NCBI GenBank assembly: GCA_964579675.1
Contig: CAZOIA010000211.1
Span: 1 to 9,241 of the forward strand
Direction: 5' to 3'
Source of the DNA: CAZOIA01 sp964579675
GTDB taxonomy: Bacteria; Planctomycetota; Phycisphaerae; UBA1845; PWPN01
Length of the DNA stretch: 9,241 bases
The notes beneath the pieces were generated by a model. It saw nothing but the letters and a program-made list of their open reading frames with translations. It was not told the origin of the DNA and made no database searches. Position numbers and translations under genes: made by a program. The stretch's first letter is position 1. Each line of letters starts with the position of its first letter. Positions 6,951-9,241 of the stretch are shown piece after piece.

Positions 6951-7020
6951 TAAGAGCCGGTTCCAACCGGTAAGAGCCGGTTCCAACCGGTAAGAGTCGG
7001 TTCCAACCGGTCAGAGCCGG
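6951..7020 (+). repeat. 3.5 copies of a 20-bp palindromic tandem repeat
   Basis: The unit TAAGAGCCGGTTCCAACCGG occurs at 6951-6970, 6971-6990 and 6991-7010 (one C-to-T change), with a half copy at 7011-7020 (one A-to-C-type change at its start, TCAGAGCCGG). Each unit contains the inverted repeat CCGGTT-CC-AACCGG, so every copy can form a short hairpin. The half copy runs straight into the first REP-like hairpin, sharing its GAGCCGG arm. Confidence 0.92.
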
Positions 7021-7037
7021 CCTCTGTGAGGCCGGTG
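7014..7037 (+). repeat. REP-like hairpin, first copy
   Basis: The core CCGGCCTCTGTGAGGCCGG (7017-7035) is a perfect 8-bp stem with the loop TGT, flanked by GAG on the left and TG on the right. It is followed by TGTTTCC, a weak T-rich tract, so a terminator or attenuator role on the plus strand is possible. It pairs with the inverted copy at 7074-7097. Confidence 0.85.
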
Positions 7038-7073
7038 TTTCCTCGGATGGGAAGACCTCATGCCGCGACGAAG

Positions 7074-7097
7074 CACCGGGCTCACAGAGCCCGGCTC
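7074..7097 (-). repeat. REP-like hairpin, second copy in inverted orientation
   Basis: The core CCGGGCTCACAGAGCCCGG (7076-7094) is a perfect 8-bp stem with the loop ACA. Read on the minus strand it matches the first copy over 24 bases except for two positions, and those two pair with each other in the stem (C-G in one copy, G-C in the other). The two loops, TGT and ACA, are complementary. Confidence 0.85.
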
Positions 7098-7237
7098 GGA
7101 GCGGTTATCGACGGTAAACACGTACGACTAGCTCGGGTCCTCTGGATGCTTCAGCGGCCGCGCAGGATCCAACAACGCGTGCAGGGTCCAGGTCCGAAAG
7201 GTCCGGGCAACCGTTGCTGACGGAGAGAGTGATCGAG

Positions 7238-9067
7238 ATGAAGTACCCGACGCCATCAAGGTATACCGGTTTCCGCCGCTCGCCCTTGTCGTGTGTCGGC
7301 CTTGCCGTGTTGGCCGTCTGGACGCACGCAGCGATCAGCGTGGCCGATCCGCCGGACTATCCGATTCCGATCCACCGCGACAACGGGCTGGCCAACGTCT
7401 TCGCCAAACTCAACGGCGGGCACCAGGCCAAGATCGTCTACATCGGCGGCAGCGTTACGCAAGGCTGGGGTTATCGTGACCTGGTCACCCAATGGTTCAA
7501 CAATCATTACCCGGGCCGGATCACCGAGATCAACGCCGGCTGGAGCGGCACCGGCAGCCTCATCGGATCGATGCGGTTCGCCCGCGACGTGCTCGTGCAC
7601 AGCCCGGACCTGGTCTTCATCGAGTTTGCGGTCAACGATCTGCCCGAGGATCCCATGCTGTTCATCGAGCGCAACTGTGAGGGCTTCCCCCTCCAGGCCT
7701 GGACCCAGAATCCCGACACCGACGTCTGCTTCATCGAGACCATTGCGTGGTACATCGAGCAGCCGTATCTGAACGGCTACTACCCCAACACGGTGCAGGC
7801 CCACTACAACGTGTGCGATCACTACGGCTGCCCGAGCGTGAACGTCGGCTGGGCGCTGTACGAGCACGTGCTGGCCGGCACGTCGTGGGAGAGCCTGACC
7901 ATCAACGGCGACCGGGTGCACCCGAACGCCGCCGGCTCGCAGATCTACGCCGACGCGATCACCGCGTATCTCGATACCGAACGAACCCGCGGCGGCACCC
8001 CGGCCAGCCACGCCATGCCCGCCGCCCTGACCGACTACCCCGTGATGAGCGGCACGATCACCGAGCTGGCCGCCATCGACCCCTTGCCACCGGGCTGGGT
8101 CAAACGGTACAACCAGTTCGGCGCGGCAAGCTTCATCGAATCCAGCACCGTCGGTTCGCAGGTCAGCCTGGCGTTCGAGGGTCCCGCGGCCGCGCTCAAG
8201 GTCGTCGCCGGTCCCGACGGCGGTGACGTGTCCGTCTCGATCGACGGCGGCCCGTTCACGCCCGCGGGCATCATCTACATCGACAGCTACTTCGTCTGGG
8301 CCCTGCCGATTGCCAAGATGCTGTCGTTCGGCACCCACACGCTGACCATGCGGGTAGACTCGGCCACCGTGCGACTGATCAACGTCGAGGACGCCGACAC
8401 CGAGGGGGGCGGGCCCGGACCCGGCGATGTGAACCTGTCGCTCACCGCCGCAGCCGATGCAGCCGATTCGATCTACAGCCCCGATTTCAACGCGGCCAAA
8501 GCCCGTGACGGCCTGACTTCCACCAAATGGACCTCCACCGACACGACCCAGAGCCACTGGCTCGCCCTGGACCTCCGGGCCCCCGCTCAGGTCTCGACCT
8601 TCATTGTCAAGCACGCCAGCAGCGGCGGCGAATGGACCGTCTACAACACGAGGGCATTTACCATCGAGTCCGGCCCCAGTCTAACCGGGCCGTGGACCAT
8701 CGAGTTCACCGGGTCCAACCCGAACCAGCTCGGAGTCAGCACCTTCAGCTACTGGGAGCCTGCACGCCTTCGGTACGTCCGGCTCAACATCAGCGACCCC
8801 GGCATCGACTGGTACGCCCGCATCCCCGAGTTCGAGGTCTGGGGCACACTCCTGCCGCCCAAGGGCGACCTGGATCTCGACGGCGACGTCGACCAGTCCG
8901 ACTACGGCCTGTTCCAGGCGTGCTATAGTCCCTCCACCCAGACTGACCCCGCGTGCGAGCTTGCTTTGCTCGACGACGACAACGACGTGGACGCCGGCGA
9001 TTTCGCCATCTTCGCCGCCTGCACCACCGGCCCCAACGTCCCGGCCGACCCCGACTGCGGATACTGA
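7238..9067 (+). CDS. Secreted SGNH/GDSL hydrolase with discoidin-like domain and dockerin-like tail
   Basis: From ATG 7238 the protein has 609 residues. A signal peptide is likely at 1-36 (SCVGLAVLAVWTHAAISVA, then DPP). The SGNH catalytic domain (about 44-245) shows block I GGSVTQG with nucleophile Ser72, block II NAGWSGTGS (Gly101), block III FAVND with Asn133, and block V GDRVHPN with Asp225 and His228, so all four SGNH residues are present. The family hydrolyses esters; with this architecture, de-acylation of a polysaccharide is the best guess. Residues about 266-388 form a beta-rich module. About 396-539 is an F5/8 type C (discoidin, CBM32-like) domain ending RYVRLNIS...EFEVWG. About 543-595 is a planctomycete dockerin/EF-hand tail. 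A TTG at 7214 and a GTG at 7229 are alternative starts; GGAGAGAG at 7222-7229 favours the ATG. Confidence in the hydrolase call is high; the substrate is unknown. Confidence 0.93.
   Translation: MKYPTPSRYTGFRRSPLSCVGLAVLAVWTHAAISVADPPDYPIPIHRDNGLANVFAKLNGGHQAKIVYIGGSVTQGWGYRDLVTQWFNNHYPGRITEINAGWSGTGSLIGSMRFARDVLVHSPDLVFIEFAVNDLPEDPMLFIERNCEGFPLQAWTQNPDTDVCFIETIAWYIEQPYLNGYYPNTVQAHYNVCDHYGCPSVNVGWALYEHVLAGTSWESLTINGDRVHPNAAGSQIYADAITAYLDTERTRGGTPASHAMPAALTDYPVMSGTITELAAIDPLPPGWVKRYNQFGAASFIESSTVGSQVSLAFEGPAAALKVVAGPDGGDVSVSIDGGPFTPAGIIYIDSYFVWALPIAKMLSFGTHTLTMRVDSATVRLINVEDADTEGGGPGPGDVNLSLTAAADAADSIYSPDFNAAKARDGLTSTKWTSTDTTQSHWLALDLRAPAQVSTFIVKHASSGGEWTVYNTRAFTIESGPSLTGPWTIEFTGSNPNQLGVSTFSYWEPARLRYVRLNISDPGIDWYARIPEFEVWGTLLPPKGDLDLDGDVDQSDYGLFQACYSPSTQTDPACELALLDDDNDVDAGDFAIFAACTTGPNVPADPDCGY
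8864..9022 (+). other. Planctomycete-type dockerin/EF-hand tail coding segment
   Basis: The tail reads GDLDLDGDVDQSDYGLFQAC, a spacer with two cysteines, then LDDDNDVDAGDFAIFAACTTG and a short PADPDC ending. The D-x-D-x-D-G-x-x-D-x-x-D loop is intact in the first repeat. In the second repeat the loop is altered (DDDNDVDAGD), with N in place of the usual G region. This acidic, Phe- and Cys-containing form differs clearly from the Lys-containing type I dockerin of the first gene in the window. Confidence 0.85.
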
Positions 9068-9101
9068 GAGCACGCGACAAAACCCGCGGGACAGGCTTCT
9101 G

Positions 9102-9113
9102 CCGGCGCGCCGG
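9102..9113. repeat. 12-bp perfect palindrome downstream of the hydrolase gene
   Basis: CCGGCGCGCCGG is self-complementary without a loop and lies 35 bases after the stop codon. It is not a good intrinsic terminator (no loop, no T-tract). The rest of 9068-9241 shows no coding region that I can support. Confidence 0.5.
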
Positions 9114-9241
9114 GATTACTCGACCGCTGCCGTGGGCGTGCGGGGTCGGCGTGTCCTTCCCCAAGCCCTCGCCTGACGCGTGTTTCGGGGTGCGTGACAG
9201 TTCCGGCGGGGACCTTCGGGCGGAGAAGGGGACGGCACCTC

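Larger units (their letters stand above)
6693..7237. other. Long intergenic region rich in repeats and hairpins
   Basis: This 545-base gap between two plus-strand genes contains, in order: a pair of imperfect 16-base direct repeats (CCGCTCGTGGTTTCGC at 6700 and CCGCTCGCGGCTTCGC at 6720); a hairpin (6716-6741); a strong promoter-like sequence (6816-6844); a 20-bp tandem repeat array (6951-7020); and two inverted REP-like hairpins (7014-7037 and 7074-7097). No open frame here looks coding. Confidence 0.75.

Noticed and set aside
6951..7020. CRISPR array
   Set aside because: The 20-bp units are contiguous with no variable spacers, so this is a simple tandem repeat.
7256..8614. 452-codon minus-strand open frame antisense to the SGNH hydrolase
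   Set aside because: The plus strand has a full SGNH motif set, signal peptide and C-terminal domains. The antisense translation has no recognisable motif and reflects GC codon bias.
9068..9241. Terminator or transposon end downstream of the hydrolase
   Set aside because: CCGGCGCGCCGG has no loop and no T-tract, and GGGGACGGCACC near the right edge has no partner inverted repeat in the window.

Overview
The window looks like a piece of a planctomycete genome (Phycisphaerae or a relative). It is GC-rich. Three long genes encode secreted multidomain proteins. Two of them end in planctomycete-style dockerin/EF-hand tails: an Ig-like module, an 'SRKTH...DIDL' module and a type I dockerin in the first; an acidic 'GDLDLDGDVDQSDYGLFQACYS' tail in the last. 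A small stand-alone FlgM-type anti-sigma factor is also present. No rRNA, tRNA, CRISPR array, transposase or phage gene is visible.

Layout. (1) 2-3394 (+) is a 5'-truncated gene for a glycine-rich protein. It has three and a half long tandem beta-helix-like repeats (250-280 residues each), then Ig-like and dockerin modules. (2) A 10-bp-stem hairpin at 3424-3447 separates it from the convergent FlgM-family gene at 3516-3812 (-). (3) A gene-free stretch leads to a 56-codon small gene at 4227-4397 (-). (4) A structured divergent intergenic region (4398-4793) precedes a secreted protein of unknown function, 4794-6692 (+). (5) The intergenic region 6693-7237 is the most structured non-coding stretch. 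It holds a near-consensus sigma-70-type promoter, 3.5 copies of a 20-bp palindromic tandem repeat, and two inverted REP-like hairpins that differ by one compensatory base-pair swap. (6) 7238-9067 (+) encodes a secreted SGNH/GDSL hydrolase with a discoidin-like domain and a dockerin-like tail. (7) 9068-9241 holds only a short palindrome.

The three large genes all point to the cell surface or outside the cell. One is a probable carbohydrate esterase with binding modules, one a probable beta-helical adhesin or matrix protein, and one a multi-beta-domain protein. They do not form an obvious operon: long structured gaps and opposite-strand genes separate them. The least explained signals are the REP-like cluster at 6951-7097, the internal duplication history of the first gene, the nested hairpin at 4515-4561 and the 56-residue protein. 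I do not see a clear new multi-gene system.
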